DNA from: Alphaproteobacteria bacterium | Lineage (GTDB): Bacteria > Pseudomonadota > Alphaproteobacteria > Caulobacterales > Aquidulcibacteraceae | Length of the DNA stretch: 64,000 nucleotides | Direction of reading: 5' to 3' | Assembly (NCBI GenBank): GCA_027485915.1 | Contig: JAIXQA010000048.1 | Span: 29,970 to 93,969 of the forward strand | Shown here: positions 51,607-62,198 of the stretch, one piece after another | How the letters are laid out: the number at the start of each line of letters is the position of its first letter | Numbering within the stretch: position 1 is the first letter of the stretch | Notes under the pieces: model-generated | Seen by the model: only the letters and a program-made list of their open reading frames with translations | The model's database searches: none | What the model was told of the DNA's origin: nothing | Translations under genes and position numbers: made by a program

Positions 51607-51634
51607 GGGCCTGCCGGAGGTAACCGGCAGGCCC
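51607..51634 (-). terminator. Strong terminator between TonB receptor and phnD
   Basis: GGGCCTGCCGG (51607-51617) and CCGGCAGGCCC (51624-51634) make eleven perfect pairs. Read leftward the stem is followed by CTGATTTTT. It separates the receptor transcript from the phnD operon. Confidence 0.8.
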
Positions 51635-51768
51635 AAAAATCCAAAGCCCAGCAGAGCGATCAGCAAGTTACCTAATCGCGCGTCTTCCTGCGACCTCTGT
51701 GCCACCTCGACATCGGAAGCCACCAGCAGATCCGCCCTAATTGGATCGGATAGAGCGGGCACTAGGCC

Positions 51769-54546
51769 TTAATACTTAAAGCGTACCCCGATCATATAGC
51801 GAGGCCCGAAAGTCTCATATTCAATCGGATAAAGTTCACTGTCAGCAAAGCGACGACCTGGGCTATCCGCCAAATTGATGCCGTCAAATGTCAACTCAAA
51901 ATTATCAGTCAACTGATAACGTGCGGCGAACGATAAGCTTTCAGAATCGTTCCAGTAAATGTCGCCATTGCCGTCTGGGACAAGGACGCTATTGACCGTG
52001 GTATAGCCACCCACAGATTGCAGCCATTTGGTGCGATATTGATAAGCAATGCGAGCTGACAGGCCATACTTTTCATAGGTTAGGCCGATATTGGTGACCA
52101 AGTCAGAAGCCCCGGGCAGATCGACGACGCGCAAGGGTGCAGAGCCGACGGCCGGCACATTGATTTCGCTGTCATTGAAATTTGCGGACAAACGAACGCC
52201 GAAGCCCTCCAGCCAATCGGGTCCATTCATCGACTCAACCAATTCCTCGATGGTGTGATTGAAGGCCACTTCGACCCCCATCAGCTTGCCATCACCGCCA
52301 TTGCGTATCGTGGTGAACGTATAGGCAGAGCGGTCGCGGTCAGGCGTATTTAAGACTGTGCTGCCGAATGTGCCGCTTTGCGTAAACAAGGCATCTTTGA
52401 TGTCTTTGTAGTAGAAGCCGATCTGGAAGTAGCCTTGTGACTTCATATACCATTCAAAATAGGCGTCGAAGCCAACGGACTTTTCAGGCTTAGCTTCTGG
52501 ATTGCCGCCTGAAATTGTGCCGGGCGCATCATCGATGGAGAAGTTTGCAGCCAAATCGTCAAAGTCTGGACGGGCTGCGCCTGTATTGAGGCTAAGGCGG
52601 ACCTTCATCTCCTCATTCAGATCATAATTCACATGCACGCTGGGATAGAAAAGCGTGTCATCGCTTTTGAGCTGCGTTAGGACGCGCCTACCGCCGATAA
52701 TCGGCAAGGCCTTTGACGTATTCTCTGTGCGCTCGACACGACCGCCGAAAATGACGCTGCCCCAATCTTGCTTCATGGTAGCCATTGCATAAGCCGCGGC
52801 AATATCTTCGGTGACTTCGAAATACTCGCCAGAGCCATCTTGGTAAGAGCCGATGCGGCGGTCTTTCAGGCTTTGGACGAAGTCGCCAACCTTATCGCCC
52901 GAATAATAGCGGAATGTGTAACCGAGCGCGTATTTGCCTTTGAAGGCTGTATCGATGGCAAAGTCATTATAGGTTGGCAAAGCGACACCGGCAGCGGTGA
53001 AGTCTGCAGCCCGGGCACGATACTGGGTCAAACGACGCTTCTTGTCGCGCGTCGTGTATAAGCCACCGACCTTTAAAGTCGTTTCAGAACCAAACAGGCT
53101 GATGTCGCGACTGGCATCAAATTTGCCAGTCCAAGCAGAAGTTAAATCTCCCCCTTCGGCATCGATGATATCCGTAAACACCATCGGGAAGCCCTCAACG
53201 CTGCTCACCGCCGCCCCTTTGGAGCGGGTCGTGCCCGTCAAGACCGTATTGAACAAGCGCACGGTATTGTTGCGAACATCGGTAAAGTCATAATCGACAG
53301 TTGGACGCGATGTAACCGTGGAAGGACTTTGGAAAGATGGCGTCCCAGTTAGGTCTTGACCATCCTCGGTCTCCGTGAAGTTTAAGCGCCAGTCAACATT
53401 CCAGCCAAACCGGTCGTGCTTACCACCCACAGTGTTGGTGAAAATATATTCCTTGATGTCGCCAGTCCGGAAGTTCCAGTTCATTTGCACGCCATAGACT
53501 GTGCCCTTGTTTGGCAAATTGCCGGTACAAATGTCATTGGCGGCACTCGTGGTGATCGGTGCGGCAGTCGTCGGACAGCCAGTTGCTGGTGTATTGGTCG
53601 CGCCGTTATCAAAGCGGAAGATATAATTGTTTCGCAGTTCGATATCCGTGAATTGGCTGTATACGGATTGAGCGAAGAACGTATCTTGTTCTGTCGGCCG
53701 CCAATCGGCCCGGACCGAGCCGGAGATATTCCCACGGGTTAAGCGGTACGGCTTGTTTTCATGTTCGCGGGCCCAACGACGGGTTTCTGAACCGGGGCGA
53801 CGATCGATGCCAGATGTTGTGCTGCCTGGCCGCAAATATGGGTCGGTCTCCCAATTGTCGGTGACCATTTCGCGCTCATAAAACGACGCCTGCGCCAACA
53901 GCCCCAACTTGCCGTCAAAGAAGCGGTCTGCAACGACGAGCGACGCATCGATCTCACGACCGCCCCCCAATTCGACTTGACCGAGCGACAGGCCACCCAT
54001 GATCCGGCGTCCGCGATAATCAAAAGCGGAGCGGGTGCGAATATTGATATTGCCAGCAACCGTGTCACCAGACATGTCGGGCGTGATAGCTTTATTAACA
54101 GTGACTTGGCTCGCAATTGCCGTTGGCACATTGTCAAAACGCGTATCCCGGCCTTCCGGGGATACAACGCTCATGCCATCGATGGAATAGGTGACCCAAC
54201 GACGGGGTTGGCCACGCAAGTTCAGGTAACGGCTCTGGCCCTGATCCTTTTCAACCGCCACACCCGGGAGGCGGCTGACGGCGTCCGCAATGTTCTGATC
54301 GGCTAGGCGACCTGCTTCATCGGCAGACAAAACACTGACCAGTGCTGGCGCATTGCGCTGAACCTGAAGTGCGGCTCGATCGGATTCAAAGATTGGGCGA
54401 CTGCCCCGGACAACAATTGTCTCGGCGGCCGGTGGCGCAGTCTCTGTATTGGTCGCAGCAACTTGCGCCGACGCATCGGTTGCAATCAACAAGGCAATAG
54501 AACCAACTGCGCCCATTAAGGCGGCTCGCTTCGCATGAGCTGTCAT
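51769..54546 (-). CDS. TonB-dependent receptor beside phosphonate transporter
   Basis: 925 residues from ATG 54546, which follows AGGGGATT. Signal peptide about 1-28 (ending DASAQVA), TonB box AETIVVRGSR, and a plug with IADAVSRLPGVAVEKDQGQS, LNLRGQPRRWVTYSIDGMSV and ITPDMSGDTVAGNINI. The barrel ends in YMIGVRFKY with terminal aromatic. It lies directly upstream of phnD in the same direction, so it is a candidate outer-membrane port for phosphonates. A terminator between them means the link is by neighbourhood, not by a shared transcript. Confidence 0.9.
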   Translation of the reverse strand: MTAHAKRAALMGAVGSIALLIATDASAQVAATNTETAPPAAETIVVRGSRPIFESDRAALQVQRNAPALVSVLSADEAGRLADQNIADAVSRLPGVAVEKDQGQSRYLNLRGQPRRWVTYSIDGMSVVSPEGRDTRFDNVPTAIASQVTVNKAITPDMSGDTVAGNINIRTRSAFDYRGRRIMGGLSLGQVELGGGREIDASLVVADRFFDGKLGLLAQASFYEREMVTDNWETDPYLRPGSTTSGIDRRPGSETRRWAREHENKPYRLTRGNISGSVRADWRPTEQDTFFAQSVYSQFTDIELRNNYIFRFDNGATNTPATGCPTTAAPITTSAANDICTGNLPNKGTVYGVQMNWNFRTGDIKEYIFTNTVGGKHDRFGWNVDWRLNFTETEDGQDLTGTPSFQSPSTVTSRPTVDYDFTDVRNNTVRLFNTVLTGTTRSKGAAVSSVEGFPMVFTDIIDAEGGDLTSAWTGKFDASRDISLFGSETTLKVGGLYTTRDKKRRLTQYRARAADFTAAGVALPTYNDFAIDTAFKGKYALGYTFRYYSGDKVGDFVQSLKDRRIGSYQDGSGEYFEVTEDIAAAYAMATMKQDWGSVIFGGRVERTENTSKALPIIGGRRVLTQLKSDDTLFYPSVHVNYDLNEEMKVRLSLNTGAARPDFDDLAANFSIDDAPGTISGGNPEAKPEKSVGFDAYFEWYMKSQGYFQIGFYYKDIKDALFTQSGTFGSTVLNTPDRDRSAYTFTTIRNGGDGKLMGVEVAFNHTIEELVESMNGPDWLEGFGVRLSANFNDSEINVPAVGSAPLRVVDLPGASDLVTNIGLTYEKYGLSARIAYQYRTKWLQSVGGYTTVNSVLVPDGNGDIYWNDSESLSFAARYQLTDNFELTFDGINLADSPGRRFADSELYPIEYETFGPRYMIGVRFKY

Positions 54547-54771
54547 AGGAATCCCCTTTGCGGGCACACAGCACCCGTTTCCGCGGCGGCGAATAAAGCT
54601 ATGGCATGACAAGCTGACGTCGTTCCGGCGTCATTTTTGTGAAAATACGATCACAGAACCGTGAAGGTGCATCAGCACTTGGGCCATTCAGCTGGCCACC
54701 GAGCGTGCAATCCGAATGGCATTGGGCTATGTCCGCCGACCTATCAACCGCCCGCAGCGACTGAGCGAAAA

Positions 54772-55356
54772 ATGATCTCCCGCGAACCACTTCTCCCAGG
54801 CCTCCGCGTCCTCGTCGTCGGTACCAGTGGCTCGGGCAAATCCACTTTTGCGGAAAAGCTGGCGCGAGAAGCGAAGATCGCACACCTTGAACTTGACCAA
54901 ATGAATTGGCGGCCGGGTTGGTATGATCGGTCGACGGAAGAGCCAGAGGCCTTCTTAGCCGATGTGGCCGAAGCGACGGCTGCCTCCGATTGGGTCCTTG
55001 CCGGAAATTACGCGATGACACGTCCAACCGTGTTACCGCGACTGACCCATGTGGTTTGGCTGGACCTCTCTCTGTGGCAGGTCATGACGCAAGTGATCCA
55101 TCGGTCGTTTCAGCGCGCCAGCTCAGGAGCCGATGTCTTTCCGGGCTGTCGCGAGGATTGGTCAAGATGGTTGGAAGCAGAGCATCCTATCCGTTGGGCT
55201 TTGGCCACCCACCACGCGCGCCGCCCGCGCTACGTCGCTTTGAGCGCGCAGATAGAAGAGCGTGGCGGGGTGGTGCTACGGTGTCGAAATCGCCGCGAGG
55301 CGGGCGCTGCCCTTCAGTCTTTGGTTGCTCTGGCACGCTCACGTTCGACGGCTTGA
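54772..55356 (+). CDS. P-loop small-molecule kinase-like protein
   Basis: 194 residues from ATG 54772; an upstream GTG at 54661 would add 37 residues with no support. P-loop VVGTSGSGKSTFAEKLA, then LELDQMNWRPGWYDRS and WVLAGNYAMTRP, the pattern of adenylate-kinase-related topology-modulation or FlaR-type proteins. Substrate unknown. Its last 43 bp overlap the convergent serine hydrolase gene. Confidence 0.75.
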   Translation: MISREPLLPGLRVLVVGTSGSGKSTFAEKLAREAKIAHLELDQMNWRPGWYDRSTEEPEAFLADVAEATAASDWVLAGNYAMTRPTVLPRLTHVVWLDLSLWQVMTQVIHRSFQRASSGADVFPGCREDWSRWLEAEHPIRWALATHHARRPRYVALSAQIEERGGVVLRCRNRREAGAALQSLVALARSRSTA

Positions 55357-56537
55357 GCCGCGAGGATCAAGACTGACAACGGACTCACGCCTTCGCCGGA
55401 ACTTGGAAACGCATGAGTCTGGCCCGTCGAACGGGCGACTGTAATATCGAGCCTTGGGCAATGAACGGCCGACGTGCCCCAGAAACCGCCATGGCCCCAA
55501 CAGACCTCACCATGTACTTTCGAAGGTTGCAACCCTAGACCGTATCCTCCAGCTCTCCCATCGGGTCCGGGTGTTTGCATCAGGGTCCGTGTCGCAACTG
55601 GATTGGCGAAAACGTCGCCACGAACTACCGCCCGCGTCGCGCGCCCCAAATCGTCCATGCTCATGACAAGGCCACCACCGCCATATTGGTCAAAAGAGAC
55701 ATCGAGCTCGGAGTCTTTGATCACACCGCGATATTGTGGGATGCGGCGCGTACCAGCGGGGGCGGGTTCCATTGCTTCCCAATAGGTTTCGTCTGCACCC
55801 AAATTTTTCCAATTCATCATCTGACGCGCGGCCACTCCAATCGCTGGCGCGCCGACAGCCTGTTTGATCATGTCTGCCGCAATAAGGTAATTTGTATCTG
55901 AGTAGACAAAATTCTCGCCGACTTGGCCTTGCGGGCCGAAGGTCACGGCGAACCAGATTTGGGTTTCGGCCGTCCAGTGGGGCGACAGACCGTAGGCCGT
56001 TGGCCCAAGTGCCATGATCCGAAAGACTGGGACAGACATATAATCGGGCACGCCGGATGTATGATTCAGTAGTTGCCGCAGACTAATGGTATCGATCGGG
56101 TAGCCGTTCTTAACCATCATGGCCTTCACCTTCACCGACAGGGCTGGACCAATCGGACCGTCCAATTCCATCTTACCGGCTTCGACAAGCTGAAGCGCCA
56201 TAGCCGCAACAAAGGGCTTGGTGTTAGACGCCACCCGGACGTCGTCATCAGGACGCAGTTCGGGCCCAGACACAAGGGTTTGGTCGAGGCCTAGGCTGGG
56301 TGCCCGAATATAAAGTAATTGACCAGGGATATTTGGATTGGCTTGTGTCTCGCGGTCTAGATCGCCTTGTAATGAGCCAGCCGTGACAAGACCCTGTGTG
56401 GGCAATTGCCAAGTCGTCTCGTACCAACCGGTGCGAAGACTGCCTAGCCAAATGGAAGCAAGAAGGGCGACGGCGGATATGGTCAAACTCACAAGGGCTA
56501 CCCGAAGAACCAAGCGCGCTTTGCTTTTCAATTTCAT
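55314..56537 (-). CDS. Serine beta-lactamase-like hydrolase (class C fold)
   Basis: 407 residues. A membrane anchor or signal at about 12-32 is followed by the penicillin-binding-type fold with SxxK in VASNTKPF, YxN in YSDTNY and HGG in CWGHGGFWG. Family members include esterases, D-aminopeptidases and class C beta-lactamases. Long loops and the missing KTG suggest an esterase or peptidase rather than a resistance enzyme; that is inference. It lies 121 bp after the TonB receptor gene (stop 56659), beyond a terminator. Confidence 0.82.
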   Translation of the reverse strand: MKLKSKARLVLRVALVSLTISAVALLASIWLGSLRTGWYETTWQLPTQGLVTAGSLQGDLDRETQANPNIPGQLLYIRAPSLGLDQTLVSGPELRPDDDVRVASNTKPFVAAMALQLVEAGKMELDGPIGPALSVKVKAMMVKNGYPIDTISLRQLLNHTSGVPDYMSVPVFRIMALGPTAYGLSPHWTAETQIWFAVTFGPQGQVGENFVYSDTNYLIAADMIKQAVGAPAIGVAARQMMNWKNLGADETYWEAMEPAPAGTRRIPQYRGVIKDSELDVSFDQYGGGGLVMSMDDLGRATRAVVRGDVFANPVATRTLMQTPGPDGRAGGYGLGLQPSKVHGEVCWGHGGFWGTSAVHCPRLDITVARSTGQTHAFPSSGEGVSPLSVLILAAQAVERERARATKD

Positions 56538-56608
56538 TCGCCTTTCCTAACTCACACCCTTCAATCTTGCCTTGCCCTGCGCGCGAAAGCGAGAGACCGA
56601 TATGAAAA

Positions 56609-56633
56609 CGGCCCGCCAACGGGGGCGGGCCGC
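56609..56633 (-). terminator. Terminator of TonB receptor at 56659
   Basis: CGGCCCGCC (56610-56618) pairs with GGCGGGCCG (56624-56632). Read leftward it is followed by TTTTC, placed 26 bp after the receptor stop. Confidence 0.7.
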
Positions 56634-56658
56634 GTTCGTTGACGTCAAAAGAAATGAC

Positions 56659-59646
56659 TTACATTTTCCAGACCAGATTGATCGCATAGCGACGACCGAT
56701 GATGTCATACTGGTTTGGAAGCGTGTTTGCATCTTGCTGCGCCGAGCCCAAGATCGGGGGTTCTTTGTCGAACAGATTGCTGATCGTACCGCCAATGCGC
56801 AGATTGTCGTTGATCCTGTACGAGAAGCCCAAGTCGAAATAGTCCCAAGCGTCAATATGCTGGACATTGTTCAAGTTGGCCGCGACGTTGCGCCATTGCG
56901 GTTCAGGAACCCGCTTGATCAGCGCATCGACTTCGCCTTGGTAGCGCCACGCACCACGGATGGTCAGCGGGCCATCAATCCATGCCACGGCGAGGTTAGA
57001 GCGGAAAGCTGGGATTGCACGGATACCGGTACCCGCATCCGAACAGGCGCCACCGCCAAAGTCACCCGCGCAATCAAACAGATTATCTGCTGGGAACAAC
57101 AGGCGGACGAAGCTGTCCACCGTGCCGCCTTGGAAGCTGATATTGATCCGGTCGCCCGGCAATGCTTCTGGCAGTTTCGCATTGTAATAGATGGAGAAAT
57201 CGATCCCCGAGGTCTTAAGCAGGGTCAAGTTGGTGTCGCGTTGGTCAAAGCGGATAACCCGACCATTGGCATCGCGGGTGATCTTCTTACACAGCGCGCT
57301 ATTGGGATCTTGCAGCACAAGATAGCAGCTATCCATCAATTGGATTGGCGTGATCGAACCGATCGCGTCATCAATCTGAATATTATAATAATCCACCACA
57401 ACCGAGAGGCCGGGGATGAATTGTGGGGTAAAGACGAAGCCATAGGTGTAGGTCTCACCCGACTCTGGTTTGATCGCCTCACCACCACCTTGGACTGCTA
57501 CCGCATTGTCGATCAAAGGCAAGCCCGTGCCGACAACGGGGATATAGCCCGGCGTGGAAGGTGCTCCAAGCGCCGTGCATAGAGCAGCCGGCACATTGAA
57601 GCGCGCTGGATCTGAGCAATAATCGGTTGGGCGACCCGTGCCCGTAATCGGTGCCTCTACGGCTGCGCCGAAGAATTCACCAATATTCGGACCGCGGACG
57701 ACGGTTTGCTTCGAACCGCGCAAACGGATCGTGTCGTTTACAGCCCAGTTCACGCCAAGCTTCCATGTGTCATAGTCGCCAGAACGAGAATGGTCGCTCC
57801 ACCGGGCTGCAGCTTCGACGTCAAATTGCTTGAAATAGGGCTTGTCGGCCAAGACAGGCAGACGCAATTCGCCGTAATATTCCGTCAGTTCAAAGTCTGC
57901 CACCAGATTGGCGCGTGCGCCTTGGGTGTGAAGCGTGTCACGGGTAAACGCGCGTGGCCCGAAGACGGAGTTACCAAATTCTTCGCGACGCTCTGCCCCC
58001 AATGCCCAGCCAACCGGTCCGCCGGGCAAAGTAAAGAAGCCGGTGGTGTTGCCCGAAATGTTCAAGGACAAAATGTCCTGATGGCGGTTGCGCTTGTTGA
58101 ACAATTCGCTGGTGTCGCCATTGATCCACGCCACGGCCGCTGCGCTTGCAGCCGATGGGCCGAACAGGTTGAAGGGCACGCAGCCATTGGCGGGATTGAC
58201 GCAAGCTGCTTGGCCACCAACGCTGGTGACATTGGTTGCCTGTTGGAAGCGGCTCCAAGAACCCCAGCCAATGCGCTGCACTTCTTCGATGCTTTTACCC
58301 GTCACATAGGACAGGTCGTATTTGATATTATCAGTCAATTCACCGCGCACACCAACCACGACTTGGTGGCTCGTCCGCTCGGTCTCGTCGATGATCGGGC
58401 CCAATTCAAGCAGGGTCTTGGAGACGCGGAAACGAGCTGCGTCGGTCCCTGGGCCGGTACCTGCTGCGTTCAAATTGAACAGCGACGTGCCGCCAACAGG
58501 ATTCAAGATTGCGAAAATTTGCGGGGTCAGGAACGGATTGGTACGCTGGATCAGCACGTCGCCTTGGGTAACGATGTTGGCACCGCCGGGAATTGCGGGC
58601 GCGATGCCTGCTGTGTTGCCGTTGGAGCGAACAGGTACTTGCTGGCTGGTGTTATTGATCAACGAATAAGTACCGCGGCCATAGAATTCAGCCCATTTAG
58701 CCAGCTTGAATGTAGCGAAAATCGCGGCATTGGTGCGGTCATTCGGGTTTTGGAAGGCTTCAAACTGCGAGAAAGCCTGAGTACCGGCTGTCGTGCCCAA
58801 GTTGCCATCTGGACCATATGCGAAGGTTGGCGCAGCCGTCCCCGCAGGTGGGGTCGTGGCATTGGTCCAACGCGTGAAGGCCCCACCCGCGGTTGGGAAG
58901 GTCTGGATGAACTGGCCGGCATCATTGACTTCTGGCAGCGCCCAAGAACGGTCCTCGCGTTTGAGGTCGCCACGATCGGCATAGCTGGCGTGTAGGACAA
59001 TATTGGCGCGATCTTCAAAGAAGTTCATGCCGCCAGTGAGGCCGATGCTATAGCTCTCTGCGTCGCCCTGCTCAGAAATTCCGCCATTCACGGCGACTTC
59101 AAGGCCCTCATAATTGTCGCGCAAAATATAATTGGTTACGCCAGCAACTGCGTCGGCTCCGTATACCGCCGCTGCGCCACCGGTCAGGGTTTCAATGCGC
59201 GAGATCAAAGCCGAAGGAATAGAATTGACGTCTGCAGAGTTACGGAAGCCATTTGGCGTTACGCGTTGACCATTTACCAAAACCAAAGTCCGATTCTGGC
59301 CCAAGCCACGCATATCGAGCGTCGAAGCACCATGGGATTCCAGCAAAGTTGGGTTGGTTGTCGCGCCATTCGAAGGCAGAAACTGGTTTTGCTGCTTTAG
59401 AACTTCGTCAATATCGATCAAACCGGTTGCAAGAATCGACTCTGAATCAATCACGCGAACGGGCGAAATCGCACGATTTGCTGCAGTCTGAATCCGCGAT
59501 CCAGTGACAATGATGGTCTCAACCCGGGGGGCTGCGTCCGATGCTGCCGAGGCCGCTTGGGCCCAAGCTAGGCTGGGAGCACCAATGACTAAAGCGATGG
59601 TGCTTGCCGTGACGGCAAGAGCGAGCTTGTGATTTTTCTTCGCCAT
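56659..59646 (-). CDS. TonB-dependent receptor, large
   Basis: 995 residues from ATG 59646, with GGGGGAA upstream. Signal peptide about 1-30 (ending SLAWAQAA), TonB box VETIIVTGSR, and a plug with LDMRGLGQNRTLVLVNGQRV, RIETLTGGAAAVYGADAVAG and VTNYILRD. The barrel includes two disulfide-like Cys pairs (LFDCAGDFGGGACSD) and ends GRRYAINLVWKM. The layout resembles large sphingomonad/Caulobacter receptors for plant- or algal-derived oligosaccharides or peptides. No regulator or enzyme next to it fixes the substrate. Confidence 0.92.
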   Translation of the reverse strand: MAKKNHKLALAVTASTIALVIGAPSLAWAQAASAASDAAPRVETIIVTGSRIQTAANRAISPVRVIDSESILATGLIDIDEVLKQQNQFLPSNGATTNPTLLESHGASTLDMRGLGQNRTLVLVNGQRVTPNGFRNSADVNSIPSALISRIETLTGGAAAVYGADAVAGVTNYILRDNYEGLEVAVNGGISEQGDAESYSIGLTGGMNFFEDRANIVLHASYADRGDLKREDRSWALPEVNDAGQFIQTFPTAGGAFTRWTNATTPPAGTAAPTFAYGPDGNLGTTAGTQAFSQFEAFQNPNDRTNAAIFATFKLAKWAEFYGRGTYSLINNTSQQVPVRSNGNTAGIAPAIPGGANIVTQGDVLIQRTNPFLTPQIFAILNPVGGTSLFNLNAAGTGPGTDAARFRVSKTLLELGPIIDETERTSHQVVVGVRGELTDNIKYDLSYVTGKSIEEVQRIGWGSWSRFQQATNVTSVGGQAACVNPANGCVPFNLFGPSAASAAAVAWINGDTSELFNKRNRHQDILSLNISGNTTGFFTLPGGPVGWALGAERREEFGNSVFGPRAFTRDTLHTQGARANLVADFELTEYYGELRLPVLADKPYFKQFDVEAAARWSDHSRSGDYDTWKLGVNWAVNDTIRLRGSKQTVVRGPNIGEFFGAAVEAPITGTGRPTDYCSDPARFNVPAALCTALGAPSTPGYIPVVGTGLPLIDNAVAVQGGGEAIKPESGETYTYGFVFTPQFIPGLSVVVDYYNIQIDDAIGSITPIQLMDSCYLVLQDPNSALCKKITRDANGRVIRFDQRDTNLTLLKTSGIDFSIYYNAKLPEALPGDRINISFQGGTVDSFVRLLFPADNLFDCAGDFGGGACSDAGTGIRAIPAFRSNLAVAWIDGPLTIRGAWRYQGEVDALIKRVPEPQWRNVAANLNNVQHIDAWDYFDLGFSYRINDNLRIGGTISNLFDKEPPILGSAQQDANTLPNQYDIIGRRYAINLVWKM

Positions 59647-59883
59647 GTACTCAAATTCCCCCGTTGCTGACAAAAATGGCCCGCATCGGGGCCGTTCAAA
59701 AGCGCGAAATTATGGGCACGCTACCGCAGAGCGCCCCCAACGCCGTCAGGTTGCTTTTGACAGAAATCCCGTCGGTTTCAAATTAAAATGATATATCTTG
59801 TTGGTGGTTTCAATCACAAAGACGTTAGCGCCAGCCAGCATTCACCAGGCGTTGGCGCAAAATCCAGCTTGCTACTGGTTTCC

Positions 59884-60510
59884 TTAAGCAGACTGGGGTT
59901 TCGGCACCCGCCACATCATTTGCAACAAAGGCGCTTTTTGCCCATTTCGCTCTGCCCCACACGGGAAAAAGCCCTGTGACTCAAAACCATGAGACCGATA
60001 AAAGCCCTGATTATTTGGATTGGAATTCTCTAAATAAACAGCCGTTCCTGTACGATCGCACGCGGCCAAGACCGGGGCCAGCAAACTTTTTCCAATTCCT
60101 TTGCCACGATAGGCCAGTCTAGTGCCTAAGGTGAAGAGATAAAGGTGCGGTTCTTTTGGATGATTAGCCCGCATGCGTGTGCCGGCATCTAGGGCGCGTC
60201 CAATTGCTCCGGGAGATCCGCTCGCAATCAAAGCCCAGGCAATCTCCATTGTGGCAGACAGAGAAATTTCCGACGGTGCGCCGTGTGGCAGCCACATAGC
60301 AGCCCCACCATCCCCCACCAGGTGGCAGAAGCCGTGCTTGAGATAATGCGTACGGGCCAAGATTGGAAAGACAGCGTCTAATGTCATTGGCGACCCAAAT
60401 ATCCAACGATTGACAGGGTCTTCACAGAAAGCCTCAGCGGTGATGGCACCCAATTGCTGCCAATCGGCAGGCTCTGCACGCTTCATGCCGAACGGTAAAT
60501 CCAAATCCAT
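59884..60510 (-). CDS. GNAT-family N-acetyltransferase
   Basis: 208 residues. The acetyl-CoA binding motif is YLFTLGTRLAYRGKGIGKSL, followed by LENSNPNNQGFYRSHGFESQ, the usual GNAT end. The N-terminal part (AITAEAFCEDPVNRWIFG) resembles the broad acetyltransferase group near puromycin-type enzymes. Substrate unknown. Upstream and downstream genes are unrelated. Confidence 0.85.
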   Translation of the reverse strand: MDLDLPFGMKRAEPADWQQLGAITAEAFCEDPVNRWIFGSPMTLDAVFPILARTHYLKHGFCHLVGDGGAAMWLPHGAPSEISLSATMEIAWALIASGSPGAIGRALDAGTRMRANHPKEPHLYLFTLGTRLAYRGKGIGKSLLAPVLAACDRTGTAVYLENSNPNNQGFYRSHGFESQGFFPCGAERNGQKAPLLQMMWRVPKPQSA

Positions 60511-60563
60511 CGCGCTTCCCTACCCATATTTTCAGGACAGTCACGCCCGACCTGATCTCCAAG

Positions 60564-61940
60564 TCAACATTCGACAACATTGACCGCAAGGCCACCCAAG
60601 CTGGTCTCTTTGTATTTGGAAGACATATCTAAACCAGTTTGTCTCATAGTTTCAATTACTTGATCTAAGGTCACTCGTGCTGGCTGCTCCGTCTGAAGGG
60701 CTAATCGCGCCGCATTGGCCGCCTTTACGGCTGCAAGCGCATTTCTCTCAATACAGGGGATCTGGACGAGTCCACCAACCGGATCACAAGTCAGGCCTAG
60801 GTTATGCTCCATCCCGATCTCTGCGGCATTGGCCACTTGTGATGGACTACCACCCCAAACGGCTGCCAATCCGCCTGCGGCCATGGAGCAAGCCACCCCG
60901 ACCTCGCCCTGACAGCCCATCTCGGCACCAGAAATTGAAGCGCGTTGCTTATAGAGTATCCCAATCGCTGCAGCTGTCAGAAGATAGGTATGGACTGCCG
61001 ACGATGGGGCTTTTGCGTCGAGCAAATAAAATCGCAGGATAGCTGGGATGATGCCGGCCGCGCCGTTTGTGGGCGCTGTCACCACGCGTCCACCAGCAGC
61101 ATTTTCCTCATTCACGGCCATGGCATAAACATTCAGCCAATCGAACAACGCCTCCCGCTCATTTGACTGAGGTGAACTTGTCAGCTTCTCGTAGAGATCT
61201 GGTGCGCGGCGGCGCACCTTCAGCCCACCGGGAAGAAGCCCCTTCTGAACTAAGCCGCGCGCAATGCACGCCGCCATAGCTTGCGCAATCGTGTCTAAAG
61301 CACCTAAAGTCTCGTCCCGGGGGCGCTTGCGATCTTCGCATGCGAGTAAGACTTCAGCGACCGACAGTCTGTGATCCAAGCAGAGCGCCAACAATTGCTC
61401 AGCAGAGGTAAAGGCAAATGGTCCGTCAGGGCCGCCGCCGACCAAATCGTCTGCTAATGGGGTCTCTAATTGCTTCTGGCTGGCAATAAATCCACCGCCC
61501 GTTGAGTAATAGGTATGGGCAGCAAGACCTTGGCCTAAGCCATCAAACGCCTGTAAAAACATGCCATTGGGATGCAGCTTTGGCCGCGTCTCATAGTCAA
61601 AAATTAGATCCACTTTTGGATCAAAGGCAATGGTCTGCCCTGAGGCAAGACGTAGGAGCCTCGTTTCCAGAAGCGCCTGGATCGCCATATCTGCTGCTTC
61701 CGGGTCCGTTGTTTCTGGCTTGAAGCCAAGCAGCCCCAGATAAACTGCCTCCGGTGTTCGGTGGCCCGTCCCGGTAAACGCCAGAGACCCTTGCAAACCA
61801 ATTTTTAGGCGCACGACTTGAGCCATGGCACCGGATTTCTCCAAGTCAGCCAAGAAGCGGGCAGCGATACGCATAGGGCCGACCGTGTGCGAACTTGAGG
61901 GGCCAATGCCGATGCGGAAAATGTCCAGTGCTGAAATCAT
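60564..61940 (-). CDS. sdaA: L-serine ammonia-lyase, single chain
   Basis: 458 residues from ATG 61940, with AAGG ten bases upstream; the open frame extends to 62120 toward the tRNA without support. The N-terminus [20 protein letters not shown] is the beta-domain hallmark. The alpha domain has the iron-sulfur cysteines in [11 protein letters not shown] and [16 protein letters not shown]. It deaminates serine to pyruvate and ammonia using a labile 4Fe-4S cluster. Confidence 0.95.
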   Translation of the reverse strand: MISALDIFRIGIGPSSSHTVGPMRIAARFLADLEKSGAMAQVVRLKIGLQGSLAFTGTGHRTPEAVYLGLLGFKPETTDPEAADMAIQALLETRLLRLASGQTIAFDPKVDLIFDYETRPKLHPNGMFLQAFDGLGQGLAAHTYYSTGGGFIASQKQLETPLADDLVGGGPDGPFAFTSAEQLLALCLDHRLSVAEVLLACEDRKRPRDETLGALDTIAQAMAACIARGLVQKGLLPGGLKVRRRAPDLYEKLTSSPQSNEREALFDWLNVYAMAVNEENAAGGRVVTAPTNGAAGIIPAILRFYLLDAKAPSSAVHTYLLTAAAIGILYKQRASISGAEMGCQGEVGVACSMAAGGLAAVWGGSPSQVANAAEIGMEHNLGLTCDPVGGLVQIPCIERNALAAVKAANAARLALQTEQPARVTLDQVIETMRQTGLDMSSKYKETSLGGLAVNVVEC

Positions 61941-62123
61941 CTTACGGCCTTTTGTCACAACGCACCTTGCAAGGCGATAATATGAACCAAACCGTGCCTT
62001 GGCGCCAAGCATCTTGTCCCTGCAATGGGCCTGCCGCTGCCCCTTGCAGGCCCGCCACCCGTCCGCTATGAACCCGCCTTCCTGACAGACCGCTGCTCCA
62101 TGCGGTCTGAACGCCATCACGGC

Positions 62124-62198
<75 letters not shown>

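Noticed and set aside
51511..51762. Reverse-strand open frame of 83 residues between the TonB receptor and phnD
   Set aside because: It runs through the perfect terminator stem at 51607-51634, has a GTG start without a ribosome site and no recognisable protein pattern.
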